A DNA stretch of 64,000 nt from Actinomadura sp. HBU206391 (lineage in GTDB: Bacteria > Actinomycetota > Actinomycetes > Streptosporangiales > Streptosporangiaceae), in assembly GCF_014323665.1 (NCBI RefSeq), contig NZ_JABVEB010000001.1, positions 248,001 through 312,000 of the forward strand. Direction: 5' to 3'. Below, one piece after another: positions 8,528 through 18,061 of the stretch. A program made the position numbers and the translations under genes. Position 1 is the first letter of the stretch. Each line of letters starts with the position of its first letter. The notes beneath the pieces are model-generated. The model did not search any database. It was given only the letters and a program-made list of their open reading frames with translations, and was not told the origin of the DNA.

Positions 8528-10039
8528 ATGGCGGCCGATCCGCCGGAGACGCCAGGATCGGCGGGAGGGCTTGATCGCGGTGTGCTCGCCGTCGCTATGG
8601 TCGTCGTCCTCGGCGCGATCATGTCGATTCTGGACGTGACCGTCGTCAACGTCGCCATCAACCATCTCGCCGCGGAGTTCGACGCGCCGCTGTCCACCAT
8701 CCAGTGGGTGGCCACCGGCTATACGCTCGCCCTCGCCACGGTCATCCCGGTCACCGGCTGGGCCTCGGCCCGGTTCGGCACCAAACGGCTCTACATGATC
8801 TCGATCGCGCTCTTTGTGATCGGATCGGCGCTGGCCGGTCTGGCCTGGTCGGCCGAATCGCTGATCGTCTTCCGGGTCCTGCAGGGCCTGGGCGGCGGGA
8901 TGATCATGCCGGCCGGTATGACGATCCTCACTCAGGCCGCAGGCCCGAAGCGGGTCGGCCAGGTGATGAGCGTCGTCGGAATCCCGATGCTGCTCGGGCC
9001 GATCTGCGGGCCGATCCTGGGCGGCTGGCTGGTCGACGATGTCTCCTGGCGCTGGATCTTCTTCATAAACCTCCCGATCGGCGTCGTCGCGCTGTTCCTG
9101 GCCGCGAGGATCCTGGCGCGCGACACCCCGCAGCCGGGCGAACGCCTCGACGCCCTCGGCCTCGTGCTGTTGTCGCCGGGCCTGGCCTCGCTCATCTACG
9201 GCCTGGCCAAGGGCGCGCAGAAGAGCGATTTCAGTTCGCCCGAGGTTCTCATCACCACCATCGCGGGAGCGGTGCTGGTCGCCCTGTTCACGCTCCGCGC
9301 GTTGACCGCCGAGAACCCGCTGATCGACCTGCGACTGCTCAAGCGGCGCTCGGTCGCGGCGGCCTCGGGCACCATGGTGTTGTTCATGTGCGCGTTCATG
9401 GGCGCCATGCTCCTGCTGCCGCTGTACTACCAGATCGTGCGGCAGGAGAGCGCGTTGACGTCCGGTCTGCTGCTCGCCCCGCAGGGCCTCGGCGCGATGG
9501 TCACGATGCCGATCGGCGGCAAGCTCACCGACCGTATCGGCCCCGGCCGGGTCGTCCTGGTGGGCATGCTGGTCGTCGTGGGCTCGGTGGCGGGCTTCAC
9601 CGCGCTTCTGGAGGCCGACACCTCGTACTGGATGCTCGGCGCGGTGCTGTTCGTCATGGGTATGGGCCTGGGCATGACGATGATGCCCACCATGGCCGCG
9701 GCGATTCAGACCCTCGCACACGACGAGGTGCCGAGGGCCAGCACCATGCTGAACATCATCCAGCAGGTGTCGGCCTCCGTCGGCACCGCGCTGCTGTCCG
9801 TACTGCTCGCCAACAACCTGGCGGACAAGCTCGGTGGCCCGAGCGGCGGTGGCCTCTCCGCCACCCAGAACGTCACACCCGAGATCATGCAGAAGATCGC
9901 GGGCCCGATGGCGGACGCCTTCCAGAGCACCTACTGGTGGGCGTTGGGCCTGCTCGCCCTGGCGTTCATCCCGGCGCTGCTGCTGCCGCGGCGCACGCCG
10001 GACGACCAGCCGGTCGACGCGCCCATGCCGATGCACTGA
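8528..10039 (+). CDS. DHA2-type MFS multidrug exporter (EmrB/QacA family)
   Basis: 503 residues with 14 predicted membrane helices. Early motifs are SILDVTVVNVAINHLA (TM1, with the Asp and Asn of DHA2 transporters), STIQWVATGYTLALATVIPVTGWASARFG (motif A region) and RVLQGLGGGMIMPAGM (motif C-like). The start at 8528 lies after the terminator; no strong ribosome site is visible. The protein exports drugs or toxic metabolites with proton antiport. It converges on a FAD monooxygenase gene, with a strong hairpin between. The stop codon lies within a 15-bp sequence repeated 17 bases later. Confidence 0.93.
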   Translation: MAADPPETPGSAGGLDRGVLAVAMVVVLGAIMSILDVTVVNVAINHLAAEFDAPLSTIQWVATGYTLALATVIPVTGWASARFGTKRLYMISIALFVIGSALAGLAWSAESLIVFRVLQGLGGGMIMPAGMTILTQAAGPKRVGQVMSVVGIPMLLGPICGPILGGWLVDDVSWRWIFFINLPIGVVALFLAARILARDTPQPGERLDALGLVLLSPGLASLIYGLAKGAQKSDFSSPEVLITTIAGAVLVALFTLRALTAENPLIDLRLLKRRSVAAASGTMVLFMCAFMGAMLLLPLYYQIVRQESALTSGLLLAPQGLGAMVTMPIGGKLTDRIGPGRVVLVGMLVVVGSVAGFTALLEADTSYWMLGAVLFVMGMGLGMTMMPTMAAAIQTLAHDEVPRASTMLNIIQQVSASVGTALLSVLLANNLADKLGGPSGGGLSATQNVTPEIMQKIAGPMADAFQSTYWWALGLLALAFIPALLLPRRTPDDQPVDAPMPMH

Positions 10040-10067
10040 GCGTGCCGATGCACTGAGGTCGGTACTG

Positions 10068-10118
10068 AGCCGGGCCGGCGACACCGCGCGATCTCGCGTA
10101 GGTGTCGCCGGCCCGGCT
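10068..10118. terminator. Bidirectional hairpin terminator
   Basis: Perfect 18-bp inverted repeat (arms 10068-10085 and 10101-10118, starting AGCCGGGCCGGCGACACC). It lies between the converging MFS exporter and FAD monooxygenase genes. There is no U run, so it is a GC-only hairpin as common in actinomycetes. Confidence 0.8.
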
Positions 10119-10147
10119 TCGGTTCTGCGGGGAGCGGACCCACTCGT

Positions 10148-11362
10148 CTAGACGGTGGAGGCGGTGTCGGACGCCGCCGTGACGGGAGCGTCCCAGTCGA
10201 TGGTGTAGCGCTGTTCCCAGCCCATGGTCTTCTCCATGTTCATGGCCTTGAACATGATCGGCATCATCACCGACATGGCCTTCCGTGCCACCGGGCCCGG
10301 CGTCTTGGCGTGGTTGATCTTAACGCCACGCGTGGTGATCTTCTCCACTCTGGCCCGGCGCAGTCGCTCGTACGCGGCGAACGCGGGCGACGGGCCGGGT
10401 AGGTCGCGCAGGCAGCGCGCCAGCTGGACCGCGCTCTCGATGGCCATCGACGCGCCCTGCCCGGTGCTGTTGGACGGCGCGTGCACCGCGTCGCCGACCA
10501 GCACCATCCGGCCGCGGTACCAGTGCGGCACCGGCGGCATGATGTGCAGCGCACCGACGACCTGCAGCGTCTCGGCGGTCGTGCGCCTGGCGAGCTCGTC
10601 GCCGGGGACATCGCCGGCGTAGGTCTCCCGCAGCGTGCGCAGCCAGTCGTCGGCGGGGATCGCCCGTGCCTCGTTCAAAGTCATGTACTTCTTCGAGGGC
10701 AGGTTGGCGCCCCACCCGATCCTGCCGTCGGGCCGCCGCCAGTACAGGTAATAGGCGCGCCTTCCGAAGGCGAAGGTCATGGTGTCGGCCGCCAGGTCGA
10801 GGTCGGCGTCGGCGTGGCCTTCGAAACCGAGCATGCCGGTATAGCCGGCGCCGGGCGCATTCGGGTCGATCAAGGTCCGGACGGTGGAGCGGACGCCGTC
10901 GGCCCCGACCAGGATGTCGGCGTCGGCGGTGGAGCCGTCGGCGAACCGGGCGGTGATGCCGGCCGGACCCTCGTCGACGCCCACCAGGCGTTTCCCGTAC
11001 GCGAACCCCACACCCGCCGCGACCGCCCGGTCGTGCAGTGCCCGGTGGAGGTCGCCGCGTTCGACCATCTGCAGCGGCGGCAGGTCGGGGAGGCCCGGCA
11101 ACTCGCTCGGCTTCCTGCCGCCCATCGACATCCTCGTATGCCGTATCGGGGTGGCGATGGAGCGCACCGCGTCGTCGGCGCCGACGACGCCCAGTGCGGC
11201 CAGGCCGTTCGGCGCGAGGGCGAGCGCGCCGCCGATGCCGTTCGACTCGGCGGGATAGGCCTCGTAGACGGTCGCTTCGATGCCCGCCTTGAGCAGAGCG
11301 GTCGCTGCGACGGGCCCGGCGATACCGCCGCCGATGACCAGTGCGGTTCGTACTTCGGACAT
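10148..11362 (-). CDS. FAD-dependent monooxygenase
   Basis: 404 residues from the ATG at 11362, preceded by CAGGAGACAGCC. It is a group A flavoprotein hydroxylase: the dinucleotide motif VIGGGIAGPVAATALLKAG is at the N-terminus, the DG motif ILVGADGVRSTVR near residue 155, and the GD motif LVGDAVHAPSNSTGQGASMA near 285. All three FAD/NADPH motifs are intact. Such enzymes hydroxylate aromatic or polyketide substrates or inactivate antibiotics such as rifampicin or tetracycline. The nearby PadR regulator and drug exporter suggest a detoxification set, but this is inference. Confidence 0.9.
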   Translation of the reverse strand: MSEVRTALVIGGGIAGPVAATALLKAGIEATVYEAYPAESNGIGGALALAPNGLAALGVVGADDAVRSIATPIRHTRMSMGGRKPSELPGLPDLPPLQMVERGDLHRALHDRAVAAGVGFAYGKRLVGVDEGPAGITARFADGSTADADILVGADGVRSTVRTLIDPNAPGAGYTGMLGFEGHADADLDLAADTMTFAFGRRAYYLYWRRPDGRIGWGANLPSKKYMTLNEARAIPADDWLRTLRETYAGDVPGDELARRTTAETLQVVGALHIMPPVPHWYRGRMVLVGDAVHAPSNSTGQGASMAIESAVQLARCLRDLPGPSPAFAAYERLRRARVEKITTRGVKINHAKTPGPVARKAMSVMMPIMFKAMNMEKTMGWEQRYTIDWDAPVTAASDTASTV

Positions 11363-11601
11363 GGCTGTCTCCTGTCGGGCATGCGTCGGCACCGGTCGCC
11401 GACGTGGGGATTCGCGGTGAGTGCGAACCGTGCCGCGCAGAGAACCCGGCTATCCTGCTGGTTGCCACCTCGTGGCCGAGTTCGTCGTGCACGGGCGCCG
11501 GTTCGAGGGGAGTCCCGGTGGCGGTGTTGCCGCACCACCACCGGGACCTCGTCTGGAACTGACCCTGTCTCTGACTGATCCCGTCTCTAACCGATCTGGG
11601 C

Positions 11602-12249
11602 TCAGTCCGGTGTCGCTCCCCTCTCGGCGAGATCGGCCATCTCTTCCGGAATCTCGCCGGTCGTATGCCAGGCCTGCCATGTGGCGAGGTCCGGGTGGGT
11701 GCCGGACGTCAGCTCGTCGAGCATCGAACGGACCCAGGCCGCCTCTGCCTCGAGAATCGTCAGGCTGTACTCGCTCTCGACGAGGAACAGCCGGGGGATC
11801 TCCTTGGCGTTCTCGGCGATCGAGGCCCGCTGGATGCTGATCGACTCATCGAGCCGGCCGAGCCGGGCCTGGAGGAGGGCGATCACCTCCTGCGGCGGCA
11901 GCACGACGAGTACCGAGAGGCCGGCCGCGAACTTCGGGTGTTCCGGTTCGGGAGAGGAGATCAACTCCCGCGTCCACTCGACCAGTTCTCGCCGGCCGGC
12001 CTCGGTGATCTGGTAGATCGTGCGTTCCGGGCGCGCACCCTGCCGGGTGCTCCCGATGGTCTCGAGCAGACCGTGCTTCTCCATGTTCTGCACGACGGTG
12101 TAGAGCGAGCCCCACTTGACGTTCATGTCCCGGTCTTTGCCGCGGGCACGCATGATCGATGCCATCTCGTAGCGGTGCATCGGCCGCTGCTGGACCGTGG
12201 CGAGCACGGCGAGCGCCAGCAGATTGTCGACCTTGCGCTTCCTGGCCAT
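11602..12249 (-). CDS. PadR-family transcriptional regulator
   Basis: 215 residues. The N-terminal PadR winged helix runs from NLLALAVLATVQQRPMHRYEMA through WGSLYTVVQNMEKHGLLE to the wing RTIYQITEAGRRELVEW. The longer C-terminal helical part (to residue about 195) is that of the larger PadR subgroup. It lies upstream of the FAD monooxygenase on the same strand, with 239 bases between, and may control it. An imperfect palindrome precedes its start. Confidence 0.9.
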   Translation of the reverse strand: MARKRKVDNLLALAVLATVQQRPMHRYEMASIMRARGKDRDMNVKWGSLYTVVQNMEKHGLLETIGSTRQGARPERTIYQITEAGRRELVEWTRELISSPEPEHPKFAAGLSVLVVLPPQEVIALLQARLGRLDESISIQRASIAENAKEIPRLFLVESEYSLTILEAEAAWVRSMLDELTSGTHPDLATWQAWHTTGEIPEEMADLAERGATPD

Positions 12250-12264
12250 CGAATCACCGTCCAG

Positions 12265-12296
12265 TTACTCGTACACGAATATACGGCGACGAATAA
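12265..12296. promoter_or_regulatory. Possible PadR operator
   Basis: Imperfect inverted repeat TTACTCGT ... ACGAATAA (one mismatch, 16-nt spacer) containing an inner CGTA...TACG pair, 16 bases upstream of the PadR start codon. The stretch is AT-rich compared with its surroundings. Confidence 0.4.
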
Positions 12297-12445
12297 CTCC
12301 GCGCAAGTCCTGATCTCTCGCAATCCGAGTGACGTGCCAGCGTCGAACTGGCACAAAGCGGTCAGCAGTAAGAGCAGGTACGGGTAAACCGTCGCCATCC
12401 CCGGCCCGTCACCTCCGTGACACACCAAGGAAACGGGGGATTGGT

Positions 12446-14020
12446 TTGCGGTTCAACAGACCGGTAGCGATGATCGCGGCGTTGGGCGCCGCGACGCTTT
12501 CGGCGTCCGCGTTCAGCGCGGGTACGGCGGAGGCCTCTCCACGGGCGGCGCAGTGCGCCCCTCACGGCCCCGACTTCAACGGGGACCGCTGCGGCGACAT
12601 CGTCGTCGCCGATCCGGACGCCACGGTGGCGGGCAGGCTGCGGGCCGGGCGGATCAACGTGCTCTACGGGAGCGAAGGCGGTGTTAGCGCGGGCGATCGT
12701 GGCCTGCTGGCCCAGGGACAGCCCGGCGTCGGCGACAGCCCGGAGGCCGACGACAGGTTCGGCGCCATCGTGCAGGCGGCGAACATCAACAACGACTCCT
12801 ACGCCGATCTCGTGGTCGCAGTGCCCTCGGAGTCCGTCGGCACCGCCGACGACGCGGGCGTCATCCATGTGATCTTCGGGTCGGCCGGCGGGCTCGGCGG
12901 CGGACAAGTGGGCACCGTGCTGCGGCAGGGGGTCCACGGCATACCCGGCAGCTCCGAGGCGGGTGACAGGTTCGGTGCCGCTGCCGCCGTCAACCGGACC
13001 ACCGGCGACTTCACCACCGCGCCCGCCGTGGCCTTCGGCGCGCCCGGCGAGGACGTGGGCAGCCTCGCCGACGCCGGCGCTGCGGGTGTCGTGACGTTCG
13101 ACCCCGGTACCGGCGGGGTCACGAACGCCGTCAGGATCACGCAGGACAGTCCCGGCATCGGCGGTGGGTCGGAGGCCGGTGACAGGTTCGGTGCCGCGGT
13201 CGAGCTGTTCCAGGGCCCCGGCGGCTTCAGCTGTGGCGTCACCGGTGTGAAGGGCTTCACGCTGGTCGTCGGAGTGCCCGGCGAGGACCTGACCGGCGGA
13301 CAGGACGCCGGCATGGTGCACCTGGCCAGGGACCTCAGCACGGACACCCCGCTGACGCAGGACTCGCCCGGGGTGGACGGCGCCCCGGAGGCCGGCGACC
13401 AGTTCGGTGCGAGCCTCGCCCTCGGCTCGTCCTGCGAGCACGACGGCCCATCGCACGTCAAGCTCCTGGTCGGCGTACCGGCCGAGGACCTCGGCACGGC
13501 CGCCGACGCCGGGATGGTGCACCTGTTCGCCACCGATGACGACGAGCTGCCGCTGCCTCAGCGGTGGAGCGTCAACCAGGACAGCGCCGATGTCGCCGAT
13601 GCGGCGGAGGCGGGCGACCGGTTCGGCTCCGTGCTCGCGCTCGGTGGGCCGTGGCGGGACGGTCTCGGTGAGCCGTTGGTGGTCGGTATTCCGGACGAGG
13701 ACATCGGCACCGTCAAGGACGCCGGCGGGGCGCAGGTCTTCGGCGACGAGGCCGGCACGCCCGGAACCGGTGACGTGTTCCTCTCCCAGTCGGACGTGGG
13801 CGAGGTGCCGCAGGCCACCGACCACTTCGGTGCCGCGCTCTCCAGCCGTTTCGACCATCTGCTGGTCGGTGCCCCGGACGACGTGACGTACAGCGTGGGC
13901 GCCGTTCACGGGATCGCATGGCCGAGCGTCTTCGGCACGTCCACCCCCGACCTGCTGTTCGTGCCCGGCAGGGACGAGATCCCCGCGGACGCGGCCCGCT
14001 TCGGGGCGGGGTTGGCCTGA
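12446..14020 (+). CDS. Secreted FG-GAP repeat protein
   Basis: About 524 residues. The best start is the TTG at 12446, with AAGGAAACGGGGGA upstream. It gives a clean signal peptide (MRFNRPVAMIAALGAATLSA..., cleavage near AEASP). The mature protein is a string of six to seven integrin-alpha-like FG-GAP repeats of about 60 residues, each with EAGDRFGA, then GVPGEDxGxxxDAGxV, often introduced by QDSPG. A D-F-N-G-D-R calcium-binding type loop follows the signal peptide. Such proteins form seven-bladed extracellular propellers. A catalytic domain is not seen. Confidence 0.85.
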   Translation: MRFNRPVAMIAALGAATLSASAFSAGTAEASPRAAQCAPHGPDFNGDRCGDIVVADPDATVAGRLRAGRINVLYGSEGGVSAGDRGLLAQGQPGVGDSPEADDRFGAIVQAANINNDSYADLVVAVPSESVGTADDAGVIHVIFGSAGGLGGGQVGTVLRQGVHGIPGSSEAGDRFGAAAAVNRTTGDFTTAPAVAFGAPGEDVGSLADAGAAGVVTFDPGTGGVTNAVRITQDSPGIGGGSEAGDRFGAAVELFQGPGGFSCGVTGVKGFTLVVGVPGEDLTGGQDAGMVHLARDLSTDTPLTQDSPGVDGAPEAGDQFGASLALGSSCEHDGPSHVKLLVGVPAEDLGTAADAGMVHLFATDDDELPLPQRWSVNQDSADVADAAEAGDRFGSVLALGGPWRDGLGEPLVVGIPDEDIGTVKDAGGAQVFGDEAGTPGTGDVFLSQSDVGEVPQATDHFGAALSSRFDHLLVGAPDDVTYSVGAVHGIAWPSVFGTSTPDLLFVPGRDEIPADAARFGAGLA

Positions 14021-14031
14021 TCACTACGGCT

Positions 14032-14070
14032 ACCCGGCCGGCTCGAACTCCACGTTCGGTCCGGCCGGGT
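14032..14070. terminator. Bidirectional hairpin terminator, copy 1 of a repeated element
   Basis: Perfect arms ACCCGGCCGG/CCGGCCGGGT with an inner CGAAC/GTTCG pairing, between the converging FG-GAP gene (ends 14020) and ABC permease gene (ends 14097). The whole unit, including its loop, recurs at 21194-21242. Confidence 0.8.
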
Positions 14071-14096
14071 GCGGGTCCACGCCTGAGCGCGAGAAC

Positions 14097-16415
14097 TCAT
14101 TCGCTGCGCAGCGCCGTCGCGGTTCGCAACCTGGACGCCCAGGTGGCCGGGATCAAGGCGCCGAGAGTCCCGATGACGATGCCGGCCGAAGCGAGCAGGA
14201 CGAGGCTGAGCGGTCCGTACACCTGGAGATAGGCGTCCGGCAGAGTGATACCGCCGGTCGCGGCGGCCTTCGGCATGACGACGTGGTGCGCGACGACGCC
14301 GATGGCGATACCGATCAGCCCGCCGGCCAGCCCCAGGGCCACCATGGACGTGAGCACGACGGTCATGACCTGGCGTGGGGTCGTGCCCAGGGATTTCAGG
14401 ATGCCGAAGTCGCGGGTGCGGTCCCGGGTGTTGAGGACCACGGTGTTGAAGACGCCGAGGGCCGACACGACCATCAGTCCGAGGGTGAGCATCATCATGA
14501 GACCGAGCACGACGTCGATCCCGCCGCTGTCCTGCGTGGAGATGGCGAGACTCTCGCCGAGTACCCGGTGAAGGGAGTGCACGTAGGCGTCGAGGCTCAC
14601 CCCCTTCTTCAGCGCCATCTCGAAGTAGGTGGGTTGAAGGCCGGGCATGATCGCCGACATGGTCGCCCAGTCGGTGATGATCTGGTCCCTGCCCATGGCC
14701 TGACCGACGATCCGCAGAGCCGTCCGGCGACCCTCGAACTCGACGTTCACAGTGTCGCCCAGTCTCATTCCGCTGGACTTCAGGAACGGGCCGGTGACGA
14801 CGACCTCGGCCGGATTCTGAAGCCATCGGCCCCGAGCCAGGTCATAGCCATGCCGTGCGTAGCCGTCCGGGTAGGCCTTCATATCGGTGGCATCGTTGAT
14901 CCCGATCACGTGCACGGGCTGGACGGCGGCAGGGATCACCTGCTCGGTCCCCGGCAGGGCCCGCAGCCGCGCCTCGGCCTGTGCGGGGCTCAGCGCGGGA
15001 CCGGGCTTCGGCCCCCCCTCCACGGCCGGGGGGATTCTGGCCGACAGAGCGGTGTCGACGGAGATCGCTGCGACGTCTCCTCTGTCCTGCCCCTCCACAA
15101 TGGCGTCGACCGACCTGACCAGGCCGGAGGCGAAGGTCACCGCCGCGACTCCGAACGCGACGGCCGCCAGAGTGAGCGCGGTACGGCCGGGCCGGGCGAA
15201 GGGCAGGCCGAGGCCGAGACTGACCGGGCGGGGCAGCGACGTCCTGGCGAGCAGCCGCTGGACGCGCAGAGCCCTGCCTCTGCGCGGGGCGGCCCCCGCG
15301 CTCACGGCTTCGGCCGCGGAGAGCCTGCCCGCCCTGATCGCGGGGACCAACGAGGTGACCGCGACCAGGGCGCCGACGCCGGCGAGGGCGACCACGTCGA
15401 CCCAGAGCGCGACGCCGGTCGCGGTGGGGATGTCGAGTGCGTCATCCATGCTCGACGTGATGAGCCTGGCGAGCAGATTGCCGGCGATGACACCGAATGA
15501 GCAGCCGATGACGCCGGGCACCGCGATCATCACGACATAGACGCCGGTCACCTGGGCGGGCGTGAACCCGAGTGCCTTCAGCACTCCGATATGGCGGTAG
15601 CCCGAGACCACCGCGCCACTGACCACGTTTCCGATGATCAGCACTGCCGCGATCAGGCCGAGCACCCCGAAGGTCATCAGGAAGGGGATGGCGGCCTTGG
15701 CGCCTTCCGTGGCATCGAGTCGGGCGATCCGATAGGACTGGCTGCCCGCCACGGCGCCTGGTGGCAGGTCCGCGGTTACCGCGGACACGCCGGTCGAGGA
15801 GTCCGCGAAGCGGTAGAGCATCTGGAAGCCACGCGGATCGAGTGCCTGAGCCTGTGCGGGTGTGACCCACCCGTCGGCGGCCTGAGTGATCGACCTGGCG
15901 ACGCCGACGATGGTGAGCGGCGAGTGGCCTGGAATCGTTACTCGCTTGCCCACGCTTTCGCAGGAAGCGGAGCCACGACAGTGTAGGTGCGGGTCCTTCC
16001 CGATCACGATCTCGCCCGGCCCGCTCAGCCAGCGCCCCTCGACCAGCACGAGCCGATCGACCGGGCCGTTCTGATCCGCTCTCCCCACCACCGTGATCGG
16101 GCCGGGCCGCAGGCCGACGACGTTGGCGTCCTGTACGACCACACTGGCGAAGGGACCGGCGGAGGCGGTGACTCCTGGCCGGTGCGCGGTCGCGCTCAGC
16201 CGGTCCGCCGAGACCTTGTCCCCGTCGTACGACACGTTCAGATGCGCCCCCTGCAACCGGGCGAAGGCCTTGTCGTACGGCTTGTCCACCGTGGCGAGCA
16301 ACCCGAGCGCCAGCACGATCGTGGCCGTCGAGACCATGACGACCACACCGATGATCAAGGTCTGCAGACGCCTTCTGCGCACGGCCGCGCGGGCGGCCCG
16401 CCAGGTCGCCCTCAT
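14097..16415 (-). CDS. ABC transporter permease, FtsX/MacB type
   Basis: 772 residues with the duplicated FtsX layout: TM1 near 20-42, a large extracellular domain, then three helices (about 240-360), a linker, TM5 near 415-435, a second extracellular domain and three more helices near the C-terminus. The ending GALIPATWASRLRTATALRSE resembles the coupling helix region of LolC/MacB-like permeases. It is translationally coupled to the ATPase gene by an ATGA overlap at 16412-16415. With the ATPase it would form a mechanotransmission-type exporter for peptides, lipids or lipoproteins. The substrate is unknown. Confidence 0.9.
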   Translation of the reverse strand: MRATWRAARAAVRRRRLQTLIIGVVVMVSTATIVLALGLLATVDKPYDKAFARLQGAHLNVSYDGDKVSADRLSATAHRPGVTASAGPFASVVVQDANVVGLRPGPITVVGRADQNGPVDRLVLVEGRWLSGPGEIVIGKDPHLHCRGSASCESVGKRVTIPGHSPLTIVGVARSITQAADGWVTPAQAQALDPRGFQMLYRFADSSTGVSAVTADLPPGAVAGSQSYRIARLDATEGAKAAIPFLMTFGVLGLIAAVLIIGNVVSGAVVSGYRHIGVLKALGFTPAQVTGVYVVMIAVPGVIGCSFGVIAGNLLARLITSSMDDALDIPTATGVALWVDVVALAGVGALVAVTSLVPAIRAGRLSAAEAVSAGAAPRRGRALRVQRLLARTSLPRPVSLGLGLPFARPGRTALTLAAVAFGVAAVTFASGLVRSVDAIVEGQDRGDVAAISVDTALSARIPPAVEGGPKPGPALSPAQAEARLRALPGTEQVIPAAVQPVHVIGINDATDMKAYPDGYARHGYDLARGRWLQNPAEVVVTGPFLKSSGMRLGDTVNVEFEGRRTALRIVGQAMGRDQIITDWATMSAIMPGLQPTYFEMALKKGVSLDAYVHSLHRVLGESLAISTQDSGGIDVVLGLMMMLTLGLMVVSALGVFNTVVLNTRDRTRDFGILKSLGTTPRQVMTVVLTSMVALGLAGGLIGIAIGVVAHHVVMPKAAATGGITLPDAYLQVYGPLSLVLLASAGIVIGTLGALIPATWASRLRTATALRSE

Positions 16416-17083
16416 CGGACGGCCTCGGTGACCCTGCCGTCGGCGAACTCGATGACGCGGTCGGTGCAGCGCGACGCGAGCTTCTCGTCGTGGGTGACCA
16501 TCAGCAACGTCTGGCCGATCTGGTTGAGATCCTGGATCAGGTCCATCACCTGCTCGCCGGACCGGCTGTCGAGGGCCCCGGTGGGCTCGTCGGCGAGCAG
16601 CAGCGACGGGCGGTTCATGAGGGCCCGCGCGACACCGACCCGCTGCCGCTCACCCCCGCTGAGAACCGCCGGATAGGCGTTGCGGCGATCGGCGATGCCG
16701 AGTTCCTCGAAGAGTTCCATGGCTCGGGCCTGGGCCTGCTTGCGCGACGTCCCGATCAGCTGGGCGACCAGGATCACGTTCTCCAGCGCCGGGAGGTCGT
16801 CGAGCAGGTTGAAGAACTGGAACACCATGCCGATCCGGCGGCGCCGGAACTTGGCGAGCGCCGTCTCGTTCAGCGTGGACAGGTCCTCGCCCTGGAACAC
16901 GACCGAGCCCGACGTCGGCCGGTCGAGCCCCGCCACCATGTTGAGCAGCGTCGACTTCCCGCTGCCTGAGGGCCCCATGACCGCGACGGCCTCGCCCTGC
17001 CGGATGTCCAGGGTGACGCCGGCCAGCGCGGTCGTATCCCCGTACTCCTTGCGCACGTTCGTGAGCTGCACCAGATGTTCCAT
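16412..17083 (-). CDS. ABC transporter ATPase, LolD/MacB type
   Basis: 223 residues with all ABC motifs: Walker A GPSGSGKSTLLN (near 37-48), Q-loop FQFFNLLDD, signature LSGGERQRVGVARAL (near 141), Walker B LLLADEPTGALD and H-loop VTHD. The length and the TGALD sequence are typical of the LolD/MacB ATPase class. Its stop overlaps the start of the FtsX-type permease. A divergent histidine kinase/response regulator pair starts 139 bases away and may control it, as is common for such exporters. Confidence 0.95.
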   Translation of the reverse strand: MEHLVQLTNVRKEYGDTTALAGVTLDIRQGEAVAVMGPSGSGKSTLLNMVAGLDRPTSGSVVFQGEDLSTLNETALAKFRRRRIGMVFQFFNLLDDLPALENVILVAQLIGTSRKQAQARAMELFEELGIADRRNAYPAVLSGGERQRVGVARALMNRPSLLLADEPTGALDSRSGEQVMDLIQDLNQIGQTLLMVTHDEKLASRCTDRVIEFADGRVTEAVR

Positions 17084-17221
17084 GCCGCGAACGTTAGATC
17101 CACTCGCATGGGCGGGCCATCGGGCGCGGGGTGTAACTCCGCGCCGGTGTCATCCGCGTGATGTACGGTTCTCGCCCGCCGGAAGGATGCAGATCCGCCC
17201 GCCGACCGTCACGATGGGTGA

Positions 17222-18061
17222 ATGCTGGTACGCCTGGTCTGCTCGGCCTACCTCGTGGCGATCGCCGGCGTCTCCTTCGCCGCCGCCGGCACCACGCTGC
17301 ACCTGCCGGGTTGGACCGTCCCGTGGATCGTGGCCGCCGTGGTCACTCCCCTGTATCTCGCCGCCAGAATGCGTCGCGTGCGAACCCGGGAGCTCGGCGA
17401 ACGGACCTGGCTGCTGGAGAAGGAACGCGAGACCGCGGCCCGGCTCGCCGTCGAAGGCGAACGAGCCCGGGTGGCGCGGGAACTCCATGACATCGTGAGC
17501 CACAGCGTGAGCGTGATGGTCGTCCAGGCCGGGGCCGCGCGCCACGCTCTCGAGGAAGGCGAGTCGACCGACGCCCTGGCCGCCGTTGAGAAGACCGGCC
17601 GCGACGCGATGACGGAGCTCAGGCACCTCCTGGGCGTGCTCGCTCCCGATCAGGAGGGCGCGGACGCACTGGCCCCCCAGCCCGGTCTGTCCCGCCTCGG
17701 CACGCTCGTCGACCGCATCGCCTTCGCCGGCCTGCCGGTCGAGGTCACGATCAACGGGGAGCCCACGCCGCTGCCGACCGGAATCGACGTCACCGCCTAT
17801 CGGGTCGTCCAGGAGGCGCTCACCAACGCCCTCAAGCACGCGCCGGGTTCGCGGGCCGAGGTGATCGTCGGCTATGGCACCCGCAACCTGCGGATAGAGG
17901 TGCTCAACACCGGCTCGAACGCACCCGTGAACGAGGGCCAAGGCAGAGGCCTGATCGGCTTGCGCGAACGAGTGGCCCTGTACGGCGGGCACCTCGACGC
18001 CCGGCGCCGTTTCGGCGGCGGCTATCGCGTGCGAGCCCGGATCCCCATGGAGCGCCCATGA
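17222..18061 (+). CDS. Two-component sensor histidine kinase (NarL-partner type)
   Basis: 279 residues. Two N-terminal membrane helices (residues 5-25 and 32-49) are followed by a HisKA_3 domain with RARVARELHDIVSHSVSVMV (phosphoacceptor His near 89) and an HATPase domain with QEALTNALKHAPGS and GRGLIGLRERV. It is shorter than usual for the class, with no periplasmic sensor, so it probably senses within the membrane or through the adjacent ABC transporter. An in-frame TGA just before 17222 fixes the earliest start. It overlaps the response regulator gene by ATGA. Confidence 0.92.
   Translation: MLVRLVCSAYLVAIAGVSFAAAGTTLHLPGWTVPWIVAAVVTPLYLAARMRRVRTRELGERTWLLEKERETAARLAVEGERARVARELHDIVSHSVSVMVVQAGAARHALEEGESTDALAAVEKTGRDAMTELRHLLGVLAPDQEGADALAPQPGLSRLGTLVDRIAFAGLPVEVTINGEPTPLPTGIDVTAYRVVQEALTNALKHAPGSRAEVIVGYGTRNLRIEVLNTGSNAPVNEGQGRGLIGLRERVALYGGHLDARRRFGGGYRVRARIPMERP

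Noticed and set aside
8519..10084. 521-codon reverse frame opposite the MFS exporter
   Set aside because: A GC-rich shadow frame, rich in Arg, His and Gln with no domain. The forward frame is a clear 14-helix transporter.
12362..13909. 515-codon reverse frame opposite the FG-GAP gene
   Set aside because: The repeats seen in it are only the mirror of the FG-GAP repeats on the forward strand.
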